A stretch of DNA of 64,000 nucleotides, from the NCBI GenBank assembly GCA_028095005.1, contig CM051461.1, positions 171,437,144 to 171,501,143 on the forward strand, written 5' to 3'. This stretch comes from Rhynchospora pubera. Taxonomy: Eukaryota > Streptophyta > Magnoliopsida > Poales > Cyperaceae. The first letter of the stretch is position 1. Every line of letters begins with the position of its first letter. Below the pieces are notes generated by a model. That model did not search any database. It was not told the origin of the DNA and saw only the letters and a list, made by a program, of their open reading frames with translations. Below are positions 38,001 to 50,190 of the stretch, piece by piece. The position numbers were made by a program, and so were the translations under genes.

Positions 38001-39759
38001 TTAAGTGGATTGGAGAAGGACATAAATGATTATATACAAATTTGAGAAACGAATGCAAGAAAAAAAATATGTTACATTTAGACCTTTGAAAAGGGGTTTG
38101 TGTATTCGTCTCCTGGACTCCTGATCGGCCAACACTTTAGCCAACCTACCAACACCTATTTAATCAAAATTGGAGTTAAATACAGAAAATCAAAAGAATC
38201 GTAAGAAACTGAATACAACACCTTTATCTGGAGAAAATTATCAGATAATTGTTGAATACAAAATTGCCACAAAAAAAAGTCATAACAACAAAATTAATTA
38301 GGCAAATTAACGGAGAAAAAAAATGAAATAGAAAGACCGAAGAGAACATGATAACCGATGACTTACATGAGCGCAATACTATGTTTTTGTTATTTTGTTC
38401 TGTACCAAAATTACATGAGCGCAACTCTTCTGATAACACTCTTTGTATTTGTATCGTGAGACAGAGAGAGCAAGGGAAGTAGCAAAATTTTATTCGATTA
38501 CAAAATTGCATACCTTTATTTTCATGTCGCGGATCAGATTCGACTGTGTGAGTGAAGAAGACGTGTCTTTCGCCATACCCTCCACCTCACTGCCTCCGTG
38601 GCTCGATCTCTGTCTCTCTTTTCCTGTCGCTTGAGGAGGCCCTGAACTTTCTTCATCAGTTGTACACACCACTCGCCTTCACCTTTTTCATTAAATGGAG
38701 ATCGAGAGAGCGGGAGGGCGGGGGGAGGGGGAGGGGGCGGAGAGACGATCGAGAGAGTAGCGACGGGGGTGAAGAGAAGGAAATGAGCAACGCTAACGTC
38801 AAAGAGGAGAGATGAAAGGAAGATAGGGCAGAAGCCGCAGAACAGAAAGGATTGGTGATTGATACTGGATTGGAGGCGGAGGGTAGAGAGAAGGAGGCGG
38901 CGGCGGCATTGATACTGATGGTTGTATAAGGAAAGAGGATGTGGAGAGATATTCATGATGTGAAATAGTTTTTTATTCGAAATCCCACCGATCAACATTG
39001 CCACCTCAGTACCTCACCGAACAGCACCAATACAAGCTTCTCAGAAGTAATTTTAAACAAAATATAAAATATCGTACGAGTTCTTTACAGTGTAGAAATT
39101 GGGTTTGGAAGAGAGCCTTGCAGTTTGAAAGGAAAAAAAATAATAATAATTGAAGGAAACGCAAATCTTTATGGATTCTAAAGCGAGTGTTGAGAGGCGA
39201 ATGGATGAGGTGAGAAGCGACTTTCTTCATAGGCGAAAAAGAAGAAGATAAGGAGAAGCGGTGGTGGAATCATCGTTAATGCACAGGCCACAACATTTAT
39301 TGCAAAGGACCGTATTAGAAACAACCAAACAGAACATATCGGTCCACATGTTTTCGAAACACCGGGCTCACTTGCCCACTTACTCTGGCAGACAACCCAC
39401 CGAACAAAACACACCGCTCGATCAGAAACGAAGCGTCCCGATAATTCTTTCCGAAAATCAGAAATGACACTATTCATAGGCGTGAATTTTGACGAAAACT
39501 GCCTACTCCACATTTATATAGGTATAATAAAGAGCTAAACTGTGTAAATCAAAATTTGTGCTGGAATTTATGGGGGTTGTAATGTTCTGATAAATAGATT
39601 CTGATAAAGAACACAAGAATAAAAGAATGAATTGCTAAGAGTGAAATGAAATTGGCCCGGTTAAGAATTTGCAATTATGCCAAAAAAAAATGTATTCAAT
39701 TAAAAATGAAAAAGTAATAATTTTCTTGATTTCTTCATAAAAAAAAAACTATATGTATA

Positions 39760-40195
39760 GGAGATCACTTTTCTTATGGGCACGAATTGTAATGAAGGTA
39801 ATTACTTAATATTGCTATAAAATCCATTACCTATGCTTTGATAAAATATCGTCCAAATTCATGTCAATAAATGGAAAATGGAAGAAAATCAATTACCTCA
39901 GCATGTACTGCGTCTACTCCACATGGAAGGTTGCAGGAAGAAATTTCACATCTAATCACATAGAGATGCAAATTGTTCCGGTTTCAGATTTGTTAGTCCC
40001 ACAAAGAGTTTCAAAGTCCAAACACAACCATTTATATAGGAATTCCTCCGCTTCCCTAGTGCACAAAGACGGTGACGAGGCGGTCAGACTGTCCGTTTCA
40101 TGTTGGGGTAGCTGACTCAACTGGGTCCTATAGTGGAAGGGAACGCATTAAAAACGAACGTGTGCGGTCCTGATCGGTTGGTCACCATTTTGCCA
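39760..40195 (+). pseudogene. Decayed SRP (7SL) RNA locus with snRNA-type promoter
   Basis: This copy is homologous in the same orientation to the SRP RNA locus at 50.2-51.1 kb. The promoter keeps AGTCCCACAAAG (39995-40006) in place of the upstream sequence element and TTTATATAGG (40031-40040). The body after about 40,060 is only about 135 bases against about 300 in the intact gene. The 5' Alu-domain sequence is unrecognisable. GTTGGGGTAGCTGA, GGGTCCTATAGTGGAAGGG and GTGCGGTCCTGATC remain, but the tip of helix 8, where SRP54 binds, is deleted. It is a pseudogene. Confidence 0.8.
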
Positions 40196-40270
40196 CCGTT
40201 TCTATCAGTCAAGTTTAAAGTAAACTTTGTTGGTTTCTAACCCGTCCTAATTATTTATTGTTATTATATC

Positions 40271-40745
40271 AAGCCGGTGCATCCTTTATTTTTTTTTTAA
40301 TATACGAGGTAATAAGGACGTAATAAATTTATTCAGACTTTAGAGGCCTGGTTAGTGAAATTTTATAGAGATATATACCTAAATTTAACTTTCTTCAAAT
40401 AGGATTTTATTTATTGTTATTATTTTCCTATATCATTATCAAGCCGGTGTATCCTTTATTTTTTTAATATACGAGGTAATAAGGACGTAATAAATTTATC
40501 CAGACTTTAAAGGCCTGGTTAGTGAAATTTTATAGAGATATATACCTAAATTTAACTTTCTTCAAATAGGATTTTATTTATTGTTATTATTTTTCTATAT
40601 CATTATCAAGCCGGTGTATCCTTTATTTTTTTTAATATACGAGGTAATAAGGACGTAATAAATTTATCCAGACTTTAGAGGCCTGGTTAGTGAAATTTCA
40701 TAGAGATATATACCTAAATTTAACTTTCTTCACATAGGATTTTAA
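40271..40745 (+). repeat. Three tandem copies of a unit of about 170 bp
   Basis: Copies begin AAGCCGGTG at 40271, 40441 and 40608, with few differences between them. Each has AATATACGAGGTAATAAGG, a GACTTTA(G/A)AGGCCTGG block and TAGAGATATATACC. They lie just downstream of the SRP RNA pseudogene. No coding frame. Confidence 0.9.
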
Positions 40746-40968
40746 GTTCTTCGAAGCGCCTTACGTATTATATTCCAAAAGGTTTTAATACACGCTACTA
40801 GAGCCACTTCGAATAGATAAACATACAAATACGTATTTAGTGGTCACTTTTAGTAAATATATTTAAAATAAATAAATAATTGATTTTTAGTGTTTATATA
40901 TACGTCACATTTATGAGGTGTTAAGGTTTTTTTTTTTTTATACACTGGAGACTGGACAGCGACTATGT

Positions 40969-41152
40969 GGCTCCGTTTGGATGTGTTGAGAATAAGGTAG
41001 GAAGAAGGAAGAAGGGAAGAAATTTATTGGGAAGGGGTAAATTTATTGGGAAGTGTGTAACTTTTGTGAAGAGTTTGGATGGTTAGGAATAAATTTATTG
41101 AAAAAAATTTCTTATTCCTTATTCCTTCTTCCCACTTCCCACCATCCCTGTG
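40969..41152. mobile_element. Tourist-like MITE, diverged relative of the 11,457 element
   Basis: It shares with 11,457-11,603 CGTTTGGAT, AGGAAGAAGG and TTTTGTGAAGAGTTTGGAT, with a CCTTCTTCCC arm on the right. The right terminus is decayed, so the boundaries are approximate. Confidence 0.65.
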
Positions 41153-41177
41153 TTAAATTTAAAAGTTTACTTTTTTT

Positions 41178-41540
41178 GGGACGTTTAGACCATCTAAGAA
41201 TAAAATTAGGATTATAAAATATTATTCCTAAATGATTAATAATAAAATTTTTGAAGATCTATAGTGCTATTTCTAAGTGGTCTAACATCTCAAATACATT
41301 TTTATTTCTAGAGTGTTTCAATTATCTTTTTAATTCGGATTAAAAAAAGGTCCTAACAACTTCTTAATCTACATTAAGAAAATGATCCAAACACATTAAG
41401 AATAAAATATATTTCAGATATTAGACCACTTAAATATAGCAATCTAGATCTCCAAAAATCCTTTTTTTTTATGATTCATGAATAATATTTTTTACTCCGA
41501 ATAATCCTAATTTTATTATTAATTCATCCAAACGCCCCCT
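41178..41540. mobile_element. Long foldback MITE, about 360 bp
   Basis: Left arm GGGACGTTTAGAC, AATAAAATTAGGATTAT and AAGTGGTCTAACATCT mirror the right arm (TAATCCTAATTTTATTATT and CATCCAAACGCCCCC). The whole element is an imperfect palindrome. The target duplication is unclear. Confidence 0.75.
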
Positions 41541-42670
41541 TAGATCTTTGTTGTATTTATCACTTTTGAATTTAGCTAAAGTTGTCATTGTATTATTGCT
41601 CATGATAATATGAAATGTTAAATTATCATTACAACTTAAAAAGTAATGTATATATAATTGGAGAGAAGGGTACAACGGTAAAATTAATTTAAAATTAACT
41701 GGCGTGAATATAAGGATTGCACGGCTGCGATTTGAGCAGACATAAGAGGTGAGGCGCTTAAAAAGTAGAGTACATTTAGTTTTCTAGAAGGCAGGGAGGG
41801 GGATTTGGTGATCAAATATTCAAAGGGCTACTTTGCTGCCTTAATTTTTTCAATATTTTAATTTCTTACCTTTCAAACAGCATTATTTTAGTTTTTTATA
41901 AATTACAACTGCTTAAACCAAAAGCCCGAGTACATTAAACCTACAAGATCCATTTTACTGCTAAAGGGGTCTATTTGGTGAAGGATTACAGTTCAATTGA
42001 ATTGATTTCATAGGATTAATTATATGGGAATTTCAACCAAATGATATCAAATTTCTTCATTTTGGTCAAGAATTTTCCAATAAAATGAAATCCCACGTTA
42101 AAGAAAAATAGGATTTTGATCAGGGCCGAAATGTCTCAGTTGAATAAAGACCCAACAAACCCATTAAACCATGGCTCAATGTACCAAATGATCGAGGATT
42201 TAAAAAGGAGCAAATTAAAGTGAACAGACTAAATAAAAGAAAACAGTAACCAATCAGATTAATTGGGAAGGGAACTAAAACCAAACAGATGATATCAGCA
42301 AGGAGCCAAGGACCCTCCATCAGTTTAATGTCATCTCTCATATCCTACGGGAACTTATAAAAAAAAAATTTTAATAAAAATCTTAAAAATCATAGGAAAA
42401 TAGAACGGAGGCGGTGTAGATCTCTCATTCTCTCTTTACAAGAAAAATTAAAATGTAGGTCAGCAGATAAATAAATAAGTCGCTAAGCTGCCAGAAGGCC
42501 CAATTGATATCTTTATTTATTATTTATTTTTTTGACATATCAATTGATATCTTTTACTCTTTTTTTTTTTTACACATCAATTGATATTTTTACTACTACC
42601 GCGGACTGCGGTACCGCCAATTCGCCAAACAAGCACCTTCCGTTTTTAATCCTTCCCTTTTTACTTTGAG
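41541..42670. other. Intergenic DNA upstream of BiP
   Basis: AT-rich with runs of A and T. Around 41,960-42,100 is a short stretch with GGTCTATTTGGTGAAGGATT that looks like another decayed MITE. No gene is recognised. Confidence 0.45.
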
Positions 42671-42676
42671 GATCCC

Positions 42677-42938
42677 GCACGTCATTTTTCGCACCCTACG
42701 ACTCTTATTGACCCGAGTCTAACATGAACGCGTCATCCGATCGATCTGATACGTTCGCTTCTAATCTGACGGTTTAAATTAAAAAGCATAAATTTTGAGC
42801 GGTTTATTAGTAGTTTTTTAGGCTATGTAAAACTGCTTACGTGTAGCCCTCTAATTGGTTGACCTGGAATTTGAATCATCACCATGACATGTTTTCTCTT
42901 CAGGGATGCAAATAGAATTTGAGGCGCGCCTATAAAAA
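42677..42938 (+). promoter_or_regulatory. BiP promoter: candidate UPR element and TATA box
   Basis: GCACGTCATT at 42677-42686 resembles the plant unfolded-protein-response element (CCACGTCATC), the target of bZIP60/bZIP28-type factors that induce BiP under ER stress. TATAAAAA at 42931-42938 lies 118 bases before the ATG. The TATA is convincing; the stress element is a one-site resemblance. Confidence 0.5.
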
Positions 42939-43055
42939 CATTGAATCTCTCTACATCATTTGTTCAAGTGGTAGAGAAATAAAGAGAAGAGGTGAGAAAC
43001 CATAATAGAGAGAAAACTACAAATTTCTTTACGGAGAAGAGAAGAAATAGCGACG

Positions 43056-46000
43056 ATGAATCGAGGATTGGTGATCTCGTTAGTCTTGGTTTCAGGTGTG
43101 TGCCTATGATCTTTCCTTTTTTTTTTTAATACACATACACTTTATTAATCAAGTGTAGTCTTAATTTAATTATTCTTTTGTTAGATTTTATAAACTTCTC
43201 TATGTTGTAGTTTGTGTGAATGTTTAATTGTTGGGTTGCCACTTTATCTTTAAAGTCGATACTGTTTTCCTTTCCTTTAGTCTAGTAATTCAGGAAGATG
43301 TTACTTGTGTTTATGCTTTTAATTCCCTAATTCTTTTTTTTTAATAAAAATTCTTTTAGTTCTTTTGATACACAAAATTTAGTGTCAGAAACCTGATTTT
43401 CTTGTCATTTTCTTTTTTTCTTAAAAAATTTACGATTATTACATATTACATATAAAAATCATATCATCTGAGCTTCTCTATTAAAAAATAATTGTTTCAT
43501 ATCTAATAAGCATAAGTTAGAAAAAGGCATAGAAAAAAGGAATTTTTGTTTCATATCTAATATCTAATAAACATAAGTTAGAAAAGGCAAGAATTTTCTT
43601 ATCCTTATCTTTTTCTTTTGAACAATTTACGGTCATTGCATTTGTGTGATATAATATCACCATGACGTGATGAAATAAACTTCTCAGGTCATAATAATGA
43701 AAAAATAATTAGAGTTAAGTACAAAAGGAAGGGCAAAAACCAAAGTAAAGAAATCCTTGCAACAGTTGATCAATTTAAGTTCCTTAATTGATTAGATACT
43801 TTCAAGTAACTCACTAGATGATTAGTAGCACTGCTGTTTTAATTTGATGTTCTAACTATTTGTCATAAACCTGCACAACATATATATGTTCTAAGAATTT
43901 TTGTACTCCTTTGCAGCTTTTTTGTTTGGATGCTCTTTCGGAGAGGAAAAAGATTCCAATGTCGGTACAGTAATTGGTATTGATCTTGGTACCACGTACT
44001 CTTGTGTTGGTGTGTATAAGAATGGTCGTGTGGAAATTATAGCCAATGACCAAGGAAACCGTATCACACCATCTTGGGTGGCATTTACTGATACAGAGAG
44101 ACTCATTGGAGAGGCTGCAAAGAATCAGGCAGCCTCCAATCCCACCCGAACCATCTCAGTTGTTAAACGTCTAATTGGAAGATTGTAAGCATCAATTATT
44201 TTCTTTTTCTTTTCCTTTCATTTCCATTTGTTAATTAACATGAATTTGGAATGTGTAATTTATCAAGGCAATGGATTTTATAACACTTGGCAGTATTTAA
44301 CTTCACTGATTCACGCCTATAAGAAAAGTAATCCCAAATTAGACTTTTATGGGGGGAAAAGAATTCAGTACTATTTAGCAGTTTAAATGCATATGCTAGA
44401 GGAAAATCAATGATTTATTGACTAATGCTTCACTCATGGTTTTGTTAAGATTTGGAGACAAGGTGGTCCAGAGAGACAGGAAGTTGCTTCCCTACAATAT
44501 TGTAAACAAGGAAGGTAAACCGTATATCGAGGTCAAAATCAGAGATGGTGAGGTCAAGGTCTTCAGCCCTGAAGAAATCAGTGCCATGATTTTGACAAAG
44601 ATGAAGGAGACTGCTGAAGCCTATCTAGGAAAGAAAATTAAGAATGCTGTCATCACTGTACCAGGTTAAAAAAAAAAAACAAAACTAGCACCTTCTTTTT
44701 GGTATAATTGCAACATTCTTCTGAAATAATTAAAAAAATCTCTTGAAGGCCCCTAGCTATTTCTAGACTTTTAGAAAACAATGTTTTAGCTAGAACATTG
44801 TCAAATCTCAAGTGCTTAAAGACTAACCAAATCAGAAGGCTTTATTTTGATATTCAAATTAAATGGGACCGCATTGTGCATTTTTAAGATACTTTTTTTT
44901 GACAAATTTCTATTTCTGATGACAATTCCTACTTTAAGTAAATAACTTTCATAATTTTGTTGAATATTCCAGCATACTTCAGCGATGCACAGAGGCAGTC
45001 AACCAAGGATGCCGGTACAATTGCTGGCTTGAATGTGGTTAGGATTATCAATGAACCAACTGCTGCTGCCATTGCCTATGGTTTGGATAAGAAGGGTGGT
45101 GAGAAGAATATCCTTGTGTTTGACCTTGGTGGTGGTACCTTTGATGTCAGCATTTTGACTGTTGACAATGGTGTTTTTGAGGTCCTGGCAACTAATGGCA
45201 ACACCCATCTTGGAGGTAATATTAATTCTTGTGGAAAGATGAACTATTAAATTGAGTCATCAATTTATCCTTGAGATGAGTATCTTAAATTTATACTAGT
45301 AGAAGTGAATAGACGAGCCTCTGGGCATCATAAGTTTCTGAATTTATTAGTAAATTAATGTGCATAACTAATGCCTCTGATAATTAAACTTCTAAGTGTT
45401 GAAGGATCTTGGAGGTAATATATACATATTTTTTTGATAATTAAATTGCTCCATTAGATTTTGTTGTCATGAAATTACGTACATGTTATTACAATAAAAT
45501 GATGGACTTTATACTTTTTTTTTCTATTCAACAAGCAATTTATAATCCTCATTTGTTTCCTTGCAGGTGAGGATTTTGATCAGAGAATTATGGAGTATTT
45601 CATCAAGTTGATCAAGAAGAAGCACGGCAAAGACATCAGCAAGGACAACCGCGCTCTTGGTAAGCTCAGGAGAGAAGCTGAGCGTGCCAAGCGTGCCCTC
45701 AGTAACCAGCATCAAGTTCGCGTTGAGATCGAATCACTCTTTGATGGTGTTGACTTCTCTGAGTCGCTTACCCGGGCCCGCTTTGAGGAGCTGAACAATG
45801 ACCTCTTCAGGCAAACCATGGGACCTGTGAAGCAGGCCATGGAGGATGCTGGCCTTCAGACGAATCAGATTGATGAGATCGTGCTTGTCGGTGGAAGCAC
45901 TAGGATTCCTAAGATTCAACAGTTGTTGAAGGATTTCTTTGACGGCAAGGAGCCAAGCAAGGGGGTCAACCCTGATGAGGCTGTTGCTTATGGCGCTGCT

Positions 46001-47541
46001 GTACAGGGAGGTATTCTTAGTGGCGAGGGAGGTGATGAGACCAAAGGTAAATTTATTCAATTTCAAATTTCAAATTTCAAATTTTGATGAAAGAACAAAG
46101 ATGAACAGTACTGGTTAGCAGAATCAGTCTGCTCTATTTTTTTTTCTTTTGGCCTATGATTTAGGTATCCATGATCTGAAGTTAACCATTAATGCGTCCA
46201 ATTTTAAACCCAATATATTTTAAGTTTGCAGTGGAATTTACAATTTTCTTTGTACTGGTATTGGTGAACAGATATCCTCCTTCTAGATGTTGCCCCTCTT
46301 ACCTTGGGTATTGAGACTGTCGGTGGAGTGATGACCGAGCTTATCCCAAGAAACACTGTGATCCCATCCAAGAAGTCTAAGATCTTCACCACCTATCAGG
46401 ATCAACAGACCACTGTCACCATTCAGGTATGAAGTCTTCATCCATGGTTTCTGTTAGATAATTCGGTCAGTACCCTTTAAAGGTTCGCACTTCACACAAC
46501 CTAACAAACACTCTTGATTCTCTTTAGGTTTTTGAGGGTGAGAGAAGTATGACCAAGGACAACAGGCTTCTTGGCAAGTTTGATTTATCTGGCATTCCAC
46601 CTGCTCCAAGGTTCGTATTTACTAAGGAAATTGATTACTGCCATCTGCAGTTTTGCCATCCCTGCTATCGCTAAATATAAAGTGAACATATACAGCAAAC
46701 AAAGTGAACATATAGACGATCTAAGTGAACACATACAAACAAATAAATTCAATGAAAATAAGTTGAATATGCATGTAAATTTCTGAACAAGTGATGACAA
46801 CACTTATTTGTTTGTAAGTGTTCATTTAGATTGTCTATATGTTTATTTTGTATTTAGCGATGACTGGGATGGTATATTTGCCGATGGCACTTATAATTCA
46901 TGTATTTACTAATGCTTAATTCCTAAAGTTCTGCACCCCTAATTCTTTCAAGCGCTTTGTTTTAGTAAATAACATTTAATGTCTTGTTTATATGTAATAG
47001 TCTCCAAATCACACACAATGAAAATTTCCATCATGTTTCTGACAGGGGTACACCTCAAATTGAAGTCACCTTTGAAATTGATGCCAACGGCATCCTAAAT
47101 GTGAAGGCTGAGGAGAAGGGAGCTGGCAAATCAGCGAAAATCACAATCACAAACGAGAAAGGTCGTCTCAGCCAGGAAGAGATTGAAAGCATGATACGTG
47201 AGGCAGAAGAGTTTGCCGAAGAGGACAAGAAACTCAAGGAAAAGATCGATGCAAGGAACTCACTCGAGACCTATGTTTACAACATTAAGAACACTGTAAC
47301 TGACAAGGACAAGCTGGCTGACAAATTGGAGAGGGAAGAGAAGGAGAAGATTGAGGAGGCAGTGAAGGAGGCTTTGGAGTGGTTGGATGACAACCAAAAT
47401 GCCGAAAAGGAAGATTATGAGGACAAGTTGAAGGAGGTTGAGGCGGTATGTAATCCAATTATGTCTTCAGTTTATCAGAGATCTGGAGGTGCTCCAGGTG
47501 GTGCCGAAAGCAGCAATGATGATGGTGATGATGAATTGTAG
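43056..47541 (+). CDS. BIP: ER luminal HSP70 chaperone BiP
   Basis: BiP is the HSP70 ATPase of the ER lumen; it helps pull and fold translocated proteins and regulates the unfolded protein response. Exons: 43056-43095, 43917-44184, 44450-44664, 44973-45215, 45567-46046, 46272-46426, 46528-46610, 47046-47541; product 659 aa, near the usual 665-670. For exon 6 I chose the acceptor giving ETKDILLLDVAPL, the family reading. The N-terminus is a signal peptide (MNRGLVISLVLVSAFLFGC). Nucleotide-binding signatures are IGIDLGTTYSCVGVYKNG, ILVFDLGGGTFDVSILT and IVLVGGSTRIPKIQQLL; the linker and substrate-binding domain follow (TYQDQQTTVTIQVFEGERS). The protein ends SSNDDGDDEL: the retrieval signal is DDEL, not the plant-standard HDEL. 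Intron 7 carries a MITE. Flanking SRP RNA loci are described separately. Confidence 0.96.
43515..43610 (+). repeat. Short imperfect tandem duplication in BiP intron 1
   Basis: GTTTCATATCTAATA followed by CATAAGTTAGAAAA occurs at about 43,492 and again at about 43,548, within the first intron. Confidence 0.6.
46638..46890. mobile_element. Tourist-like foldback MITE in BiP intron 7, 253 bp
   Basis: Near-palindromic insertion between TTA (46635-46637) and TTA (46891-46893). Ends are CTGCCATC and GATGGCAC. Arms match through CATCCC, CGCTAAATA and ACAAACAAATAA with their complements. Its interior units (GTGAACATATA, GATCTAAGTGAACA) loosely recall the minisatellite unit at 10.3-11.0 kb. Confidence 0.85.
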
Positions 47542-47714
47542 ACTGTCCCATGGGATTAGTTATTAACTTTTTATTTGTCATATTTTTCAAATCCCTGTGA
47601 TTACTTGTTCTGTAGTGCAAACAAATTAGTTTGGTTTGGGATAAATTTTCTCCCATTTTGAAACCAAGAATTGTATTCTAATGGCCCAGTTTGATACGAT
47701 ACTTGGAACTATAA

Positions 47715-47812
47715 GCTGAAACAATTTTGGTATTCCTTTATTTTGGTGTTTGTAGTCAAATTTGCTGAAACAATTTTGGTAATCCTTTATTTTGGTGTTT
47801 GTAGTCAAATTT
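47715..47812 (+). repeat. Tandem duplication of about 49 bp after BiP
   Basis: The unit starting GCTGAAACAATTTTGGTA occurs at 47715 and 47764. It lies about 170 bases past the BiP stop, probably in or beyond the 3' UTR. Confidence 0.85.
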
Positions 47813-47819
47813 GATACAT

Positions 47820-50190
47820 CGGGATCTTTAGTCTAATTTAATTTTCTATAAAATCATTTTTTTTTTTTGTGTTTTCTGTTTGTTCTATTAGTTATGTCAT
47901 AATTTTCCTTTTATTAGGATTAATTTTAGAATTATTGTTGTCTGCATAGGTTTGCCAGTAGCTTTTACCTCTTCAAAGTTTGCTGGTGTTGTCGTTCAAC
48001 TCTCCAAGTTAAAGGCATGGCATAGGAATTTTCTTAAACAAACATTTTGGGATGTACAGCTGGTGTTTTAAATTTTAATAATGCTTCTGAGTTGTTCTCT
48101 TGAATGACCCTCTTGTGTTCAGCTCGAGATCAGAAAAACAGTAACATAAAGACCTTCCTCACATATATTGGTGAGTAACGAGTATTACCAGCTGAGGTCT
48201 AAGTGTCTGACAAGAAATGTATATACCCCGTCCAAAGAGGACACTCTCTTCTCTAATTTTACAGACACTCAACACATGAAACTTAGTTATTTAATTTCAT
48301 GTAGTTTGTTATGATACACTACAATCTCACTTTTATCTAACCTACAAAATCACAATCTGTTAATAACCCACAGAATGACCCCGCCTGACCACCAACAACA
48401 TCAACTCTCCCATTTTTTTCAGCACTGAGCCTGCATTTCTAAGTTTAGCTAGTAACTACAAGTAAGAACAACTAAACTAGCACAAAAATAAAGAGTAAAA
48501 TGTGATAAGAACCTCATTATATAGGAAGAGAACAACTAAATCCCCTATATGATAAGAACAATGAACAATAAAACGAAATAAATCAAAGAGAGAAAAACAA
48601 ATTAAAATTGAGCAATCATCAAATCGCAATGCAACAACTAATCCTTTAACAAAGTCAATTGTCTATGGAAAGTCAGTTCCAATCCTACATCTCTATGGAT
48701 GGTGATGTGTAGAACAAAACCATCAACCATTGATCCAATGTAACTGCTAAACAGCTCAGCGTACAAAGATACATCATACTTAAAAATATAAAAAACCTAA
48801 TAATAAAGTGATTACCGCCAAAAATTCATACTACAAGAAAGAAGTTCAGAATAATTCATAGATTTCATTGCAGCACTTTTTAAGACTGGAAACCAATTTA
48901 AGCCTTTTTGATAACTTGGAGAAGCACTCAAGTTTCCTAACAAATCCCACGTTATCCTTCAAATCAATGATATCTATTTTCTGTAGCACTGGTGCAGTAC
49001 TTGGCACAAATTCTACAAATTCAAATATCGACTCAGCTCCTCACAAGGACAACTCATGTTCAAATTCTTCAGATATAATGTTCAGAATCTTGAGGCACTA
49101 AAACAAGCAGCTGTCTTCTCTTGCTTTTGATCCTTGCAGATTTTGAATTTGTGGTTGATCTTCATTGACAAAGCCATCAAACTACAAATTTTTCTTTTGG
49201 GGGGTGGGGCGGCAGGCAAAATAAATGATTGAGCAGATGTTGGATTAGAAACAGATATTTAACTAATTTTCTGTTAATGTATGATTGTTGACCTAGCTGA
49301 AGCACTGAAGTTTATTCAGGTTGGTACTGGACCAGTTTATCTATTGAATCAGTCCCAGCTTCGTAGTTCTTCCTGGTTTTCTTGGCCACTAAATTATTTA
49401 CAAAAATTTACAACGAATTAGACACTGCGCTTTACCAAAAAGTTAAATAGTAATAAAAGGTAATATTAACATTGATAAAATCATATATAAATTGTAGAGA
49501 AGTAGTGGACCTGTATGTCAAGTACTTTTATCTCAGTTAAATAGTATAAAAGGTAATATTATACACTGACCTGTATGCCAAATATAAATTGGGGAATTTT
49601 GAAACAACCAGAGAGCAGCTGCAATCTAATTCCCTTCCAAAGACCATATGTCCACATAAATCTTTGTCAAGTGATTGAAGATTGTCAGAAGATTATCTGG
49701 TATAGGTCCCATGGCTAAATACTTGTTCACTGGAGAAGGACAAATGCCAAATTCTCTGAGATAAAGGTAACCGACATACAATGTTGATGATTGTCGATAA
49801 CTCGAGCCAATTTGTCCATAAATAGTATTCAAGTACTTAGCAATTAATACAGTGTTCTAGCTACAGCATTGTTTTCTAAAAAGTATGACAATAGATAGAG
49901 ACCTTTAATAGAATCCTTTCATATTTCAGGAGAATTATGCAGTATGCAAAACAGTGCTATTTTATTTTTATCCTTTTACTTTTGTTTCTTCGTTACCTGT
50001 TTCAATGCTGACTGTGTTTCTTATTTTCTACCTGAGAGCGCTCGGCTGACTCGTTCCTCATTGTCAATATCATGGAACTGATTTATTCAGGAATGAAGAC
50101 CTTGACAAAAATAAATAAATAATCATCAAAGCTTTAGTAGACAATCAATGATTTCTCTCTAGTACATGCAACTAGAAAGTAAAATATTTT
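47820..50190. other. Intergenic region between BiP and the SRP RNA locus
   Basis: AT-rich. Apart from the possible FBD-like fragment at 48.9-49.1 kb, nothing coding is recognised. A short direct repeat (TTAAATAGTA, AAAGGTAATATTA) occurs near 49,444 and 49,538. Confidence 0.45.
48837..49095 (-). pseudogene. Possible FBD/LRR-type F-box protein C-terminal remnant
   Basis: The minus strand reads GAESIFEFVEFVPSTAPVLQ, then KIDIIDLKDNVGFVRKLECF, then SKLSKRLKLV, after an in-frame stop just upstream. The pattern (residue run ending in APVLQKIDI, then KLE-F-KL-K) resembles the FBD domain at the C-terminus of plant F-box/LRR proteins. The upstream stop and lack of an F-box make it a fragment. The resemblance is weak. 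Confidence 0.35.

Larger units (their letters stand above)
28920..39540 (-). other. Repeat mosaic with unassigned minus-strand exon-like pieces
   Basis: This 10.6 kb is mostly AT-rich, possibly the body of the Helitron ending at 28,884 with captured fragments, or a poorly conserved gene. A minus-strand TATATAAA lies near 39,515. At 38,514-38,576 (minus) an ATG opens MAKDTSSSLTQSNLIRDMKI, with one more Lys before a GT donor. An exon-like block bounded by AG and GT lies near 38,088-38,160, and others near 37,150, 33,050 (RTVVVGLKNGADGVITGTSH) and 32,905 (GDITGPVVVPNKKRVDVEEW). A frame at 31,356-31,586 reads FVVQEKTKMVVYDRLDSYIP, faintly like a Ulp1-type protease segment but without a visible His-Asp-Cys triad. 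I recognise none of these and do not join them. A GC-richer CT/GA-rich patch at 38,550-38,900 gives spurious frames. Confidence 0.35.

Noticed and set aside
46289..46426. Alternative BiP exon 6 acceptor at the second AG (CTTCTAG)
   Set aside because: It would skip the conserved DILLL segment; the acceptor before 46272 gives the family sequence in phase.
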